64,000 nucleotides of DNA from Fagopyrum homotropicum (Eukaryota; Streptophyta; Magnoliopsida; Caryophyllales; Polygonaceae). Under the pieces are notes generated by a model. It did not search any database and was not told the origin of the DNA. It saw only the letters and a list, made by a program, of their open reading frames with translations. A program made the position numbers and the translations under genes. This document shows positions 49,895-60,606 of this stretch, one piece after another (the stretch's first letter is position 1; each line of letters opens with the position of its first letter). The stretch lies in contig BSWB01000002.1 in assembly GCA_033239125.1 (NCBI GenBank), positions 9,085,001 through 9,149,000 of the forward strand. Reading direction: 5' to 3'.

Positions 49895-50848
49895 ATGGAA
49901 GAAACAAGCAGAGAAGGAGAGAAGAAGGTGATGATCGCAATCAACCACAGCGATAGCAGCTATTCAGCCTTAGAGTGGGCCCTTTCCAATCTCAAACCTA
50001 TTATATCCGGAGTCATCCTCTTCTCCGTTATCCCCCTCGATTACAGCGCCATCGTCGCCGGCGCCTACGGATTTGCTCGTAATTTCTCATCTCTATCATC
50101 TTAATTTCATAGTCTCTATTATCAATTTTGCCCCTACATCTCATCTCAAGGATTCGGTTTGAGCCGATCAGATATATCCGACCAACTACTCAGACTTTTC
50201 GGATATCCGAATAGCCGGATATCAATGATTCAGATACTTTGTATCGTATCTGAAGGATAAATATTTCGGATATTTTGATCGGATTGAATCGATTCAGTTG
50301 CATAGCCTAGATCGGAGCTCCATAAAGGTTGATCGACGAACAAACAGAGGATTTTAAATTTTGAAGGTTGTGATTTAACGCAGCTCCAGTGGATATAATT
50401 CCGGAGCTGATGCCATCAATCCAAGAGAAACAGAAGAGAAGTGCAATCGAAATCCTTAACAAGGCGAAGAATCTTTGTACCGAGCACGGGGTATTCAATT
50501 CAATTTATATATTAAACCTTGCGAGTTGAAATCGAGAGTTGAAGATTCATCGTCCTCTTCACAGGTAGAGGCAGAGGCTCTTTACAAGTTTGGAAACCCT
50601 AAAGAAGCGATATGCGATGCTGTTGACAAGTATAATGTTCGGTTGCTCGTGGTAGGAAGCCATGGAAAGGGAGCTATCTCGAGGTTATACAAACTCCTAT
50701 TGATTCTACATCCACCAAATTTCAACTCAAATCGAATTCATCATTCCATTTTTGATCTGTTTGCAGGGCTTTTGCTGGAAGTGTTAGCAACTACTGTGTT
50801 CATAATGCTAAGTGCCCTGTTCTCGTTGTCAGGAAATCACTTGCCTAA
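49895..50848 (+). CDS. Universal stress protein (USPA-like), single domain
   Basis: Small soluble USP-fold protein. Plant members bind ATP and respond to hypoxia, drought and other stress. Exons 49895-50078, 50384-50490, 50565-50683 and 50767-50848 give 163 aa, the usual size. The N-terminal strand reads KKVMIAINHSDSSYSALEWAL; the middle helix reads EKQKRSAIEILNKAKNLC. The ATP loop G-2x-G-9x-G-S is complete at G128, G131, G141 and S142 (VVGSHGKGAISRAFAGS). The C-terminal strand is CPVLVVRKSLA. All intron borders are GT-AG and keep frame. The start is the ATG beginning MEETSREGEKK; a longer upstream open frame is ignored because it lacks family similarity. Which stress it answers to cannot be read from sequence. 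Confidence 0.93.
50150..50310. repeat. GGATATCCG-rich segment in USP intron 1
   Basis: About 160 bases hold many CGGATAT, ATATCCG and GATTCAG words that pair with one another. It resembles a decayed miniature element lodged in the intron, which still has intact borders. Confidence 0.4.
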
Positions 50849-51200
50849 GTTTTGAATCTTTTGATTTCCTTCTCCTCTCTTTGTACATAAAATGTTGTCT
50901 TTTGAGCCTGCCTGTAACTATAAAGAAGAATGAAATCATGGAATACTCCTAAATTGAAATTACAACATGTACGGTAGCGAGTTTGTACCACATAATCCCC
51001 AGTTACAATTGTAATGTCATTTGATCTTCAAAAGATAAACGCATAAAAGATTCATATGAAATGTATTGAAACACAAATAAATGAATTATTTAAATATCAA
51101 GTATCATAGAAAAAGTCGTATTATCATACATAATATTTATGCGAGATGCATTTGCATTTTTTTTTGATGTCTAACCATGTATCCTTAGTTCCTTACATGA
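50849..51200. other. USP 3' flank
   Basis: Probably holds the USP 3' untranslated region. Nothing further seen. A Helitron 5' end was looked for here because of the terminus at 51,616 but not found with confidence. Confidence 0.4.
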
Positions 51201-51589
51201 TTTTTCGATGTCCATAAAAACATGTTTTCCTCAAAAATATGATGGGAAAATTCATGTTATTTTAGAAATCTATGCTCAACGATACAATTTCTACTCCATG
51301 TACTTACCACGTCATATTCCTTCATCGTCCACAATTCATACTTTTCAACGGAGCATGTATGATAATTTAAAAACACACTCGAGGCATTCTTTACTAAACG
51401 TGGGGGAAGGTCCACGAGCCCATATTCTTCGTTCTCACAATTGAATGTCAACAACTTGTATCCTTCTTTAAACTTTTACGCTACGGTGAATCACTCCATT
51501 ATAGAAAAAATAAGAATGCTTAGATCCGTAGGTTTGAATAGATTCAAGTGAATTATAGTATTGGACATATTCAACTGGAATCAAAATCC
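51201..51589 (-). pseudogene. F-box gene fragment (C-terminal third)
   Basis: Minus-strand sequence matches 52,717-53,135 of the neighbouring F-box gene. Its readable part is LTFNCENEEYGLVDLPPRLV, a deletion where the intact gene has HGGLIATLTYHAD, then YELWTMKEYDVVSTWSRN. Frameshifts and stops lie outside the 65-codon open piece, and the F-box itself is absent. The homology stops at 51,589, exactly where a Helitron 3' hairpin begins. Non-functional as a protein. Confidence 0.85.
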
Positions 51590-51616
51590 CCGTGCAGGGC
51601 ACGGATAGTGCACTAG
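51588..51616 (+). mobile_element. Helitron 3' terminus
   Basis: CCGTGC-AGG-GCACGG forms a hairpin, followed by ATAGTGCACTAG and then T. A short hairpin about 8-12 bases before CTRR, with insertion before T, is the Helitron 3' signature. The 5' end was not located, so the element's size is unknown; the F-box fragment lies directly inside the terminus. Confidence 0.65.
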
Positions 51617-52130
51617 TATATATAAAGACGCACTTATTGTCACATGTATTCTCCTAAATAGCAACCCACCATTTTCTTAAAAAAATAACTAAGAGCTTAT
51701 AATAATTATTGTTGAAACTGAAATTTTTTAAAAATTGCAATTCCGATCTTATCTCACCAATTTTTATATGCAAATCTTCTTAAACAAACTTTTTTTAAAA
51801 AAAAATAAGTCATGAAAATACTCCTAATTGTGTGCATTTTTATGGTTAAGAAACTTCATCGGAATACTAGTTAATTAGACTTTGAAAGTTATTTAGAACA
51901 TTTGACAATTTCCATAAATTAGAAGTTGTATGTGAATTTGAGTTCCGTGAGAGAATATTAATTTGAACATATTTTCAAGTCAAAATTAGTATTTTGAATC
52001 CATCCTGTCCTATAAAGTTGCAAGAAATCTAGCAAATGAACTTAAAATGAAAAGATGATGGAACTCTAGAGTTGCAATATATGAAGCTTATATTACATTT
52101 CAAAAACAAAACATTGCAGTGAAGGTTGAA
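51617..52130. other. Upstream region of the F-box gene
   Basis: AT-rich sequence expected to contain the promoter and leader of the F-box gene. No separate feature is seen. Confidence 0.4.
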
Positions 52131-53147
52131 ATGAGTTGGATGTCACCCCCATCGCCTATAACTGAAGACTTGTGGGGTGAAATTCTGAAGCGATTACGAG
52201 ACATCAATACTATATGTCGACTCCTATGTATTTGCAAATCATGGAACTCCTTCCTCTCGTCTTTTCTCTTTGCCTCACTTCGTCTCCAATTCACATCTAA
52301 TACTACCACCCACAGATTATGCAAGGTTTTTATTGTGGGTTACAGTCGGCTTGCTCTCGATTACATGGAATTTATGAAAGAACCTAAAATCACATGTCAA
52401 GTCTTACCACGGGTTCCTCGTTCCCGGCTTTGTCCTTGTGACTATGCATGCAGTCACCAAACATACTGCGGCATAATTCATGGCGTAGTGTGCTTCTTTT
52501 ACTCCTACACCGGCTCATTGTCTTACAATGTTGTCACGCTTTGGAACCCCATCATACGTAGATTTTTTGAAGTCACTTCGCCTTTCGAGTCCAAACACGG
52601 ATATTTTATGGGATTTGGTTTCGATGCTTCCAAAAATGATTTCAAGGTGGTGGTCGGCTCATACAAGGAAACCAAATATCACATGGTGTTTTCAACCCGA
52701 CAACTTGCGTGGAGGAGGATTTTGATTCCACTTGAATATGTCCAATACTATAATTCACTTGAATCTATTCAAACCTACTCATCTAAGCATTCTTATTTTT
52801 TCTTTAAGGGAGTGATTCACCGCAATGTAAAAGATTTAAAAGAAGGATACAAGTTGTTGACATTCAATTGTGAGAACGAAGAATATGGGCTCGTGGACCT
52901 TCCCCCAAATTTAGTAAAGAATGTCCCGAGTGTGTTTGTACATGGTGGTTTAATTGCAACTTTAACTTATCATGCAGACTCTCATAAAGAGTATGAGTTG
53001 TGGACGATGAAGGAATATGGCGCGGTGAATATATGGAGTAGAGATTGTATCGTCGAACGTAGATTTTTAAAAGCACATGAATTTTCCAATCATATTTTTG
53101 AGGAAAACATGTTTTTTATGGACATCGGAAAACCTTGTAAGAATTGA
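52131..53147 (+). CDS. F-box protein with F-box-associated domain
   Basis: Intronless gene for 338 aa. F-box proteins bring targets to SCF (SKP1-CUL1-F-box) ubiquitin ligases through binding of the F-box to SKP1. The F-box lies at about residues 9-46 (ITEDLWGEILKRLRD, then CRLLCICKSWNSFLSS). The rest matches the plant F-box-associated type: LWNPIIRRFFEV, GFGFDASKNDFKVVVGSY, then STRQLAWRRI, GLVDLPPNLV and KEYELWTMKEYG. Length is in the normal range of this large family. The start chosen is ATG 52,131; an in-frame GTG 12 bases upstream is unlikely, and ATG 52,140 is an alternative. The target is unknown. A truncated inverted relative lies 0.5 kb upstream. Confidence 0.88.
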   Translation: MSWMSPPSPITEDLWGEILKRLRDINTICRLLCICKSWNSFLSSFLFASLRLQFTSNTTTHRLCKVFIVGYSRLALDYMEFMKEPKITCQVLPRVPRSRLCPCDYACSHQTYCGIIHGVVCFFYSYTGSLSYNVVTLWNPIIRRFFEVTSPFESKHGYFMGFGFDASKNDFKVVVGSYKETKYHMVFSTRQLAWRRILIPLEYVQYYNSLESIQTYSSKHSYFFFKGVIHRNVKDLKEGYKLLTFNCENEEYGLVDLPPNLVKNVPSVFVHGGLIATLTYHADSHKEYELWTMKEYGAVNIWSRDCIVERRFLKAHEFSNHIFEENMFFMDIGKPCKN

Positions 53148-53176
53148 TGGTTAAGAATGCACATGTATCTCTCGTA

Positions 53177-53275
53177 AATATTAATAAGACGTTGTTGTTC
53201 TATAAGACTATATTAATAAGACTATATTAATAAGACGTTGTTATTCTATAAGACGTTGTTATTCTATAAGACTTG
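53177..53275 (+). repeat. Short tandem repeat behind the F-box gene
   Basis: Units of TATTAATAAGAC and GTTGTTATTCTATAAGAC alternate five or more times. It probably lies in the 3' untranslated region or just beyond. Confidence 0.75.
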
Positions 53276-53557
53276 ATATTTAAAGAATAAATAACTCATT
53301 TGTTTGTGTGTTCAATACATTTCATATGAATCTCTTGGGATTTTGTTTAATTTCCTAACCAATGTTCTGAATGTTTGCTTGCTTTGTTTTCTCAATTGGC
53401 TTATGCTTTAAAATCTTTGAAAAGTTGATTAGCAAAAGCAAACTATGCTTCTCCGCTTGTACTAGTCTGATTGACTTACACTATTTAGATATAACATACT
53501 ATTTTGTTTAGAGATCTTTTAACACATGAAAGTAATCTCATCATTTTCATTTTTTTT

Positions 53558-53612
53558 TACCCTTATCCGATTCCATTCCGTTTTCATTCTACCGCTCCAA
53601 CTAAACAGACAC
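53558..53612 (-). mobile_element. MITE fragment, family of 2,484-2,661
   Basis: On the minus strand this matches the first about 55 bases of the insertion at 2,484 (GTTTAGTTGGAGCGGTAGAA here). Only one end is recognisable. Confidence 0.65.
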
Positions 53613-53615
53613 TCA

Positions 53616-56189
53616 ATGCATTCTAACATAGTAGAAGCCACTTGGAAGTCGTCTGAAGTTGGAGTTTCATCGACATACGACGAGCACAGGTCTGACCCTG
53701 GTAAGTGCGATCAATGGAAGGAAGTAGCACGAGCGACTAGGGTGTAAACATGTTTAGATAAGGTCGATTTGACCCAAAGCAAAACAAACCGATCCCTCTT
53801 CTTTCATAAAGAGTATATTCGGGATTTTGCTTATGAATATATATATGTTAATATGCTTGATTCTATTTTTCACCATTCGGTGGATAATGTTCAATCTTAC
53901 TCAACTAAAATATGGTAAAAGTCAAACTAAGCTATTCGTCTCCCTTCCTCTCTTTCATGTTGAATTTGTTTCGGATGAGGTTTTGAGTGTGAATCTTACT
54001 ATGTCCAATCTTTCTTTAGAAAATCAATTAATAGGTCTTTTAAAAATCTTCCAACCCCAGTTACCAATTACTTTTTGTATACCCCCTTTTAATGGCTTGA
54101 CAATTTTTTGGTTTTATTTGATGCTCTTTGTTCAAATTTATGTTGTCCTTTTGCTTGGTGGTGATAATTTTAGGTGACAATTTGGGATTTAAGTTTCCTA
54201 CATTTAATTTCGATTTAAAATAAGAGTTGCTCTCTGAAATTGTAGAACATTGAGAAAGAAATATTTTGGGACGGATTTGAACTTAACTTGTATAAACGAA
54301 TGTATCCATACGATTATCTTGGTTGAATTAAAGATTAGTGTAGAACCATCTGAAGCTTGTAGGAAAAGTGCCGGTTTTTATAATATTTGTCTTATTCCCA
54401 TAAATGGGATATCTAGGTTTTTTTTTTGAAAACGGAAAACGGTTTGATCCCTTAGACAACGCGCCGACTGTTGGATCGAAAGGCCGAAAATGATCGGTAG
54501 ACGGACTAACCGTCACGAGGGACCACAACAAAGGAGAAAAAGAAAACACAAAAATAAATCATAAAAACCTCAAAGCAGGGACGTCATCAAGGGAAAGCAG
54601 AATGATACAGTTAGCCGGAAGCGACGAGCATGAACGTTCATCTTCGAAGGAAGCATACATGTAAGAAGCCTGGGGAACAGCTGTGGACACCTCAGATTTG
54701 AACTACAATAGAGCCGTCAGGATTCGATCACACATTCACGCCCCCTTCTTGACAAACACTTGAAACGCCACCAAGAAGCATCAAAACAAAGAAGACGAAG
54801 CTACACCACACGGGTATCGTGATATAATTAAGAATGTGTACAACTTTGATGGTTTAAAGAGTAGCGATTTATAAGGGGAAAATTGCTCGAAAATAGTTGG
54901 TTAACAATACTGAAACTTTGTTTAAAAAATTAGAATGAATATTTTGTATCATTTTTTATATTTCAAACCTTCCTACTAAATCAGGAGAATTGGTCATTTT
55001 AACGTTTTAATTTATTTTCAAGACTACGAGAACCGGTGGTAAATAAAAAGGATAGATTGGTTGTTTGTTATTCTAGTAAGCATAAATAGAAGATTAAGAG
55101 CAATTGTTAAGCAAATCTCCTCCAAATGAAAATTAAAAGGAAATTTAAAGAGTGCGTGCCCTCAAGGGAGTTTGGCTTGTTTGTTCCTTTGTAGAGGGAG
55201 TATGTTTTATTTGACTAGGCTTTGAGGCTTGTAATTTAAACTTTTCAAAAAGCTCATTAGATAATCCAACTGTTTTGTAAGTGGGTTTGAATATAAGGTT
55301 GTGAAATCCATGAATACATTTGGTAACCTCGTCATTGTGAAATTTGTAGAAAATCCAACTATTCCGCTCATGATCAACAAGAAACGACCAAGTCATACAC
55401 AAACCAAGGCAAATGATGTCATGTCAAATGAAACGAGGAGACAATGTTAGTTATAGCACATCCGCCTTAAATTACAGCCGGCCTCAAAGCTCGATTCTCT
55501 CATTTCTAGGATGGGAGGACCCGTTGGTTCCAAACAGCTGAGGCATGACCTCATAAGAATCATCGCCAATAATGTAAGAAACTGAGCAGTGGGAATGAGT
55601 GGTGAGGCCGGCTAAGGACAAAGAAGATTTAGTGATTTGAAGATATGAAATGTTTGGATCACTAAGAGAAATTTTATGGTGACTTTCAAGGCAACAAATC
55701 TTGGATTGCCTTAGATCTAGGGTTTATTTTCTCGAATCGATTTTTGTCGTAGCCTCCCCTAGAAGTGGAAGCATCTTGCAACACACCATTGATGCAAACG
55801 AAAGGTGAGGAAGGGTCTCACAATCCAAATGTCGGAATTGAATTTTGATTGCCTTCGAGTTGGAAGACGAGAGGTTAGGGATAACCTCTCTTGGGTACTT
55901 TGGGGGTTGGCGGCGCGTCGGCACCGAAAGAAGAAGGCGGAGAAGCGAAATAACTTTCAGGTAACGGTCGAACCGGGTACCAAGCTCGCCCAAAAGGATG
56001 ATCGGAAGAGACTCCGGGCCAGAGGCTGGCCATAATCCAGCCGGAGCGAGATCGTTGGTGGTGCTTGATGAGCCAGAGGACCTTGTTGGTGAGGGATGGG
56101 TCAAGCCCGTAAGGTTTTGTTTCCGCTTGTGGTGGTTAGAGTTAGGAACCCAACTCAAATGATTGAAAAACCCTTTTGGGTTTATGTAC
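53616..56189. other. Rearranged intergenic region, no confident gene
   Basis: Holds several middling frames: plus 53,827-54,177, minus 55,145-55,402 and minus 55,724-56,158. None shows a family I recognise and none has convincing splice partners. The proline- and serine-rich minus frame at 55,724-56,158 and the plus frame inside it lie in a more GC-rich patch that may be a gene fragment carried by a transposon. Confidence 0.35.
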
Positions 56190-57200
56190 AGTTCTAAGGG
56201 GTTGTTGTTTATTAGGAAGAATTATCAATTAATCGATGAAAAAATCAAATAACTTGAAAGAGAAAAATGATGAGCTATTATTCATACTAACTTTTTGTTT
56301 TTGGGAGGTGGGGGAGGGGAAGTGTGAGAATGTGAAGGATTCTTCATTTATGCCTCTAAATGAACTAAATAAAGATGAACTTTGGTTGAAAATGTTTTAT
56401 AGAGAACTTTTCCCAAAATCATCATTGGTGACTTCAGTGACATTCTTGTACATAATGATAAATTTGGCGGAGCTCCGGTTACACTTTAAAAACTTAGTAG
56501 GCTACACAATTTTTCTCGAAAACATGACTTGAATGACCTAATAACTAGAGATGATTTCACTTGGAGAAAGCAAAAAGTGGGTGATAATAAGACTTTCAAT
56601 AATGTGGCCAGTCACGACTCATTTGAAAGTGATTCAATCGTACAACAAAATTCATACCCGAAGTCATGTTTTCGCCTCTTCTAATCATTGTATGGTTTCA
56701 GTTGACCTCAATAATAACAAAAAATCCTATAAAAAATAAACCATTTAAGTTTGAACTATCCTGACCGTTAAAGAGGAGATTCGTCAGTAATTTATATCGG
56801 ATTATGAAAATAGATTTAAAGCATCCTCTATTAACCAATCAATTCTTGATAAACAACTCGAGATTATTTCTAATGAAATCTCTTATGTTGATAATATGAA
56901 ACATATAAAGCTTTTTCCTACTAAAAAAATACGGGTGGAAAATTTTGATATTGGTCGTGATAAATCCCCATGTCCTGATGGAATAGATGTTGGTTTCTAC
57001 CAAAATGTTGGCACATTATTGACCCATCGGTTGTTAGAGTTGTTATAACCTTTTTTAGAGATCAATCATACTTTTATTACATTAATCCTTAAAAGTAGAT
57101 AATCCGACTACTACTAACCATCACTGATCCATGCTCAACAATATAATATCCGTAAATTTTCGTTATTAGTTTCCAAAGTGGCTTGAAAATAATCATCCAT
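56190..57200 (+). pseudogene. LINE (L1-type) endonuclease/reverse transcriptase remnant
   Basis: Read in shifting frames on the plus strand, the endonuclease part gives GDFSDILVHNDKFGGAPV, then LNDLITRDDFTWRK, and later a decayed SDH-like SNHCMVSVDL. The reverse transcriptase start gives GRDKSPCPDGIDVGFYQ, DPSVVRVVITFF and NHTFITLILKS. These match the order of plant L1 elements (GDFNEIL...KFGG...FTW, then K[S/A]PGPDG...FYQ...LIPK). The catalytic YADD region is absent. Stops and frameshifts are frequent, so it is dead. Confidence 0.8.
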
Positions 57201-57934
57201 GTTATAATATTTTGTTATTGAATTTCTATAACCTTGTGATTTATTTTAATTCGACATTCAAATTAACTAAATAAGAATATTTTTCTTTCTCAAACTAATT
57301 TAAGAAGAACCCTCAGGGGTTGATTAAATTTAAAAGAAAAATAAAGACTAAACCGGGCCGGTTCACCCCAAATCTAACTTCTTTCTTTTTTTTGTTCGGA
57401 AGGAGAGTCAGTGTCTCCGGCACATCTGCTTCACCCCAAATCTAACTTCTTCCTAAATGAATGTCAACGTATATCTTAATTGCATGAAAAATTGTAACTC
57501 ATTGGAGTAAAACTCTTAATTGCATGAAAATTTGTGCAGAAAAGATTAGTCATATTCTATAGTTGTCAAACTATCTTTGCTACATCCTCCGTTGAGCCAT
57601 TTTTTATTTCCTAGGGGTGGGTTTGAAGGGAAGGGTATAGCAGATTCCAGTAACTTTTCAATTGATGGGATTTTCAGGTATACGTACAATTGTAATTTTA
57701 GGACGGGTTTCCTGTATGATTTTCTTGATTCTAAATCGAGACTTATTTCTCTTATTCTTTCTGGTTGCTTGTTGTGCTTAGTGCCTTGCTAATGCAATCT
57801 CTGTAATGCAATAGAGGGAAGACCTGACAGGAGTGGGTTACGATTTGCAAATGAGATGGCAAAGCTTGATGTTCTTGTGAAACTAGTAATAGATTCTGCA
57901 GTGGCGTATTCCCTGGATGAGGTTGCTGAGACGT
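57201..57934. other. Region with an unassigned gene-like fragment
   Basis: 57,360-57,450 has two copies of TTCACCCCAAATCTAACTTC. From about 57,800 to 57,934 an open frame reads RPDRSGLRFANEMAKLDVLV and then VIDSAVAYSLDEVAET before a stop. Its helical, codon-balanced look suggests a former exon, but I do not recognise the family. Confidence 0.3.
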
Positions 57935-58231
57935 AGGAAAGAATCCCACATCGATAATACGCAATCAAGTGAACCTACCATATGAGCATCTGGGCTACTC
58001 CTCCTATTGTCAATTGATTTTAGGATGGATCATTGTGTACTTGTATGTGTGGTTCGCTAGATGTGCACCCCGCGTCATTTGGTCCCGGGACTTTTATAAG
58101 AAAAAGTAACAGAGGCTGACATGGTTTTTATTGGGGCAGGTGGAGTAGTCGAGAGTAGTGGCATCATTGTACACGAGTCTGCATCGCCTCTCACCGTCGA
58201 CGACTCACCAGCAAGCGGGAACGAATAGATC
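57935..58231 (+). other. Possible short LTR-type fragment and unassigned reading frame
   Basis: ATCCCACATCGATAAT followed by GGGCTACTCCTCCTATTGTC and GATTTTAGGATGGA resembles the small CCCACATCGG-headed non-coding LTR repeats common in plants. Behind it, 58,119-58,231 is open and reads MVFIGAGGVVESSGIIVHES, then TVDDSPASGNE and a stop. No family was recognised. Confidence 0.3.
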
Positions 58232-58411
58232 GGTTGTCTGTACTTAATTGTTTGTGCATCACTGTTCAGTGGACAATGTCAAATGTATTACTCTTATATT
58301 TCACTTTGAATTCCGGTACGTGAATCCGTACGTGAAACCCGTATCTAAATTATAAAAAATAAAGAGAGGCAAAAAGAAAGCAAAAAAAATCTGGTATGAG
58401 TTTCTAGTAAA
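58232..58411. other. Short spacer
   Basis: No supported feature. Confidence 0.3.
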
Positions 58412-58482
58412 TCAAAATGGTATAGTGGAAGTATGATGCCACGTGACTCGATAGTCTAAGGTTCAAAACCTCTCTTCCACAA
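58412..58482 (+). repeat. tRNA-related (SINE-like) sequence
   Basis: An A-box-like TGGTATAGTGGAAG is followed about 35 bases later by a B-box-like GGTTCAAAACC and an A-rich tail. It cannot form a proper cloverleaf, so it is a tRNA-derived repeat at best. Confidence 0.4.
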
Positions 58483-58646
58483 AAAAATGTATTTAATAAA
58501 AATAAAAAAATAAAAAAAAAATTCTGGTATATTAAAATTTCTGATATGATAAATTTATCCCATAAAAAAATAATAAAAAGACAAAAAAATAAAATAAAAA
58601 ACAAATTCAGTAATTAAAACTTACATGAAAACATTGGTAAAAAATT

Positions 58647-58712
58647 ATGGGATACATTTACTAAACACAAATCTTAAAAAGGGTTAGTAGGCCAAATTCT
58701 TTCAATATTTTA
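58647..58712 (+). mobile_element. MITE remnant related to 2,164-2,353
   Basis: GATACATTTACTAAACACAA followed by an AAAAAGGGTTAGTAGGCCAAATT-like end resembles the right end of the insertion at 2,164-2,353. The other end is not seen. Confidence 0.45.
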
Positions 58713-59196
58713 TACCCAAAAGAAGTAAACATATATTTACCCATTTAAGGTGTACAATTATAATATATTAAGTTTAACTATACTATATTTGTTTTTTTAA
58801 ATCTTAAAAATTAACAATCTACTTATTTGAAACAAACACAAACAATATTTTTTACATAAGATCTAAGTTCCTAATATTTATGTTTTCATATAATATATTT
58901 AGTGTTTTTTTTTTATTTAAGACCCTTAAAAATAAATTTTTGTATGATTTTAGAATACAATTTTTATTTTAAATATATTTTATTTAAAAAGTTTATTAAT
59001 GTATAAGAAAATTTAGATACGACTATTAAAGCACATTTTATTTATACATATCATATTACCAATAAGAATAAATTGAGTAAAAACATATAATCAAAAATTA
59101 ATTCGATTTTCGTAAATCCGTTTTACATATATAAATACGTTTTGTTTTCAGCTTTTTTAAAGACAGACACTAATTTGAAACATAATTGAACATAAT
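58710..59196 (+). repeat. Duplicated AT-rich block, copy 1
   Basis: Starts TTTTATACCCAAAAGAAG and ends AAACATAATTGAACATAA. The same 490 bases return at 59,639-60,139 with about 10 percent difference by eye. No coding. Confidence 0.8.
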
Positions 59197-59269
59197 AGCT
59201 TATGAGAAGATGGTGGTCTACAACAGCTTTTTATTGTAATATATTATAAAATACATATTCTATTAAAAA

Positions 59270-59365
59270 ATAAAATGGAGAATGAGAACAGTAGATTCGA
59301 ACTCACACAACTAAACACCAGAAAATATTTTAGTGAGTGTCATGACTATTGCATCACAATATAGT
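59270..59365 (-). repeat. tRNA-related (SINE-like) sequence
   Basis: Minus strand: A-box-like TGATGCAATAGTCATGAC, about 40 bases, then a clear B-box GAGTTCGAATCT and an AT-rich tail. It lies between the two duplicated blocks. Confidence 0.4.
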
Positions 59366-59638
59366 TTTTGTTATTTAGTGGTTAGTATTTAATAAAACAT
59401 GACTATTCTTTTGGAATTTAAAACAAAAATTTAAAATTAAATTACTTTTTTGATTTTATGTATTTACTGATTTTATTTTAAATGGTAATATGAAAATTTG
59501 AATATGTTTTTATACATTTAAGTTAAAAAAAATTATTGAGTGAAAAGTTTGTAAAAAAAATTTTATGGTTATATTATTGAGTTTTTTTTATAAACTTCTA
59601 AAGAACTAAATATATTATGCATCAAGTTAGTATATAAT

Positions 59639-60139
59639 ATTTTATACCCAAAATATGTATATATATTTACTCAGTTAAGGTATACAATTATAATATATTA
59701 AGTTTAAATATACTATATTTGTTTTTTTAAAATCTTAAAAATTAACAATTTACTTATTTGAAACAAACACAAACTGTATTTTTTTTTACATAAGATATAA
59801 GTTCTTCCTAATATTTATGTTTTCATATAACATATTTATTGTTTTTTATTTTTATTTTTATTTGAGACCCTTAAAATTATATTTTTGTATGATTCCATAA
59901 TACAATTATTATTTTAAATATATTTTATTCAAAAAATATATTAATGTATAAGAAAATTTAGATATGACTATTAAAGCACATTTATTTATAAATATCATAT
60001 TATCATTATAAATAAATTGAGTAAAAACATATAATTAAGAAGTAATTTGATTTTCAAAAATCCGTTTTACATATTTAAATACGTTTTGTTTTCAACTTTT
60101 TTAAAGGCGGACACTAATATGAAACATAATTGAACATAA
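59639..60139 (+). repeat. Duplicated AT-rich block, copy 2
   Basis: Second copy of 58,710-59,196 in the same orientation, 930 bases downstream, with small indels in A and T runs. Confidence 0.8.
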
Positions 60140-60205
60140 ATTTAATGTGAGCAATGGTTTGATGAACTCTCCTTTAATGTTTGTTTGTGCAAGTTCGAAC
60201 CCTAC

Positions 60206-60606
60206 TAAGCATGTCCACGGGTTACGGGTTACCCGTGATCCGGCGGGTTTTGACCCGGCGGGTCAGTGTCCCGGCAGGTCACGGGTACGGGTAAGGGTGG
60301 AGGTGATCCTTACCCGTGACCCGGCGGGTCGACCCGCCACGGTAAATTTAAAAAAAAAAATTGTATCTAACGGCTAAAATAGCCGTTGGCGGGTCGACCC
60401 GCTGGGTCATGTCTTTTCTTTCTTTCTTTTTTTTTTAAAAAAATCGGGTTTAAAGCAAAAGGGTCAACCCGCCGACCCGCCGGGTATGACCCGTGACCCG
60501 ACGGGTTGCCTTTTACACGGATTCGGGTCTGGATCACCCTTCCCGGACCCTTGATCCAACGGGTTGGACCCGTCGACCCGACGGATCCGACCCGTAGACA
60601 TGCTTA
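60206..60606. mobile_element. Non-autonomous hAT element, 401 bp
   Basis: Perfect 10-bp inverted ends TAAGCATGTC and GACATGCTTA. An exact 8-bp duplication AACCCTAC flanks it at 60,198-60,205 and 60,607-60,614. The interior is made of ACCCGGCGGGTC and GGGTACGGGTAAGG words in both orientations, a style seen in many hAT miniatures. No transposase; the 76-codon frame inside is incidental. It sits in a tRNA-like B-box (AAGTTCGAACCC). Confidence 0.88.

Noticed and set aside
53827..54177. 116-codon hydrophobic frame
   Set aside because: AT-rich composition gives hydrophobic residues by chance; no signal, splice partner or family could be identified.
55724..56158. 144-codon minus frame rich in Pro and Ser
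   Set aside because: Not recognised, overlapped by a plus frame, and near LINE remnants; not enough to call a gene.
57001..57060. Continuation of the LINE into a full reverse transcriptase
   Set aside because: Similarity fades after the ILKS block and no catalytic YADD-like motif follows, so no active domain is claimed.
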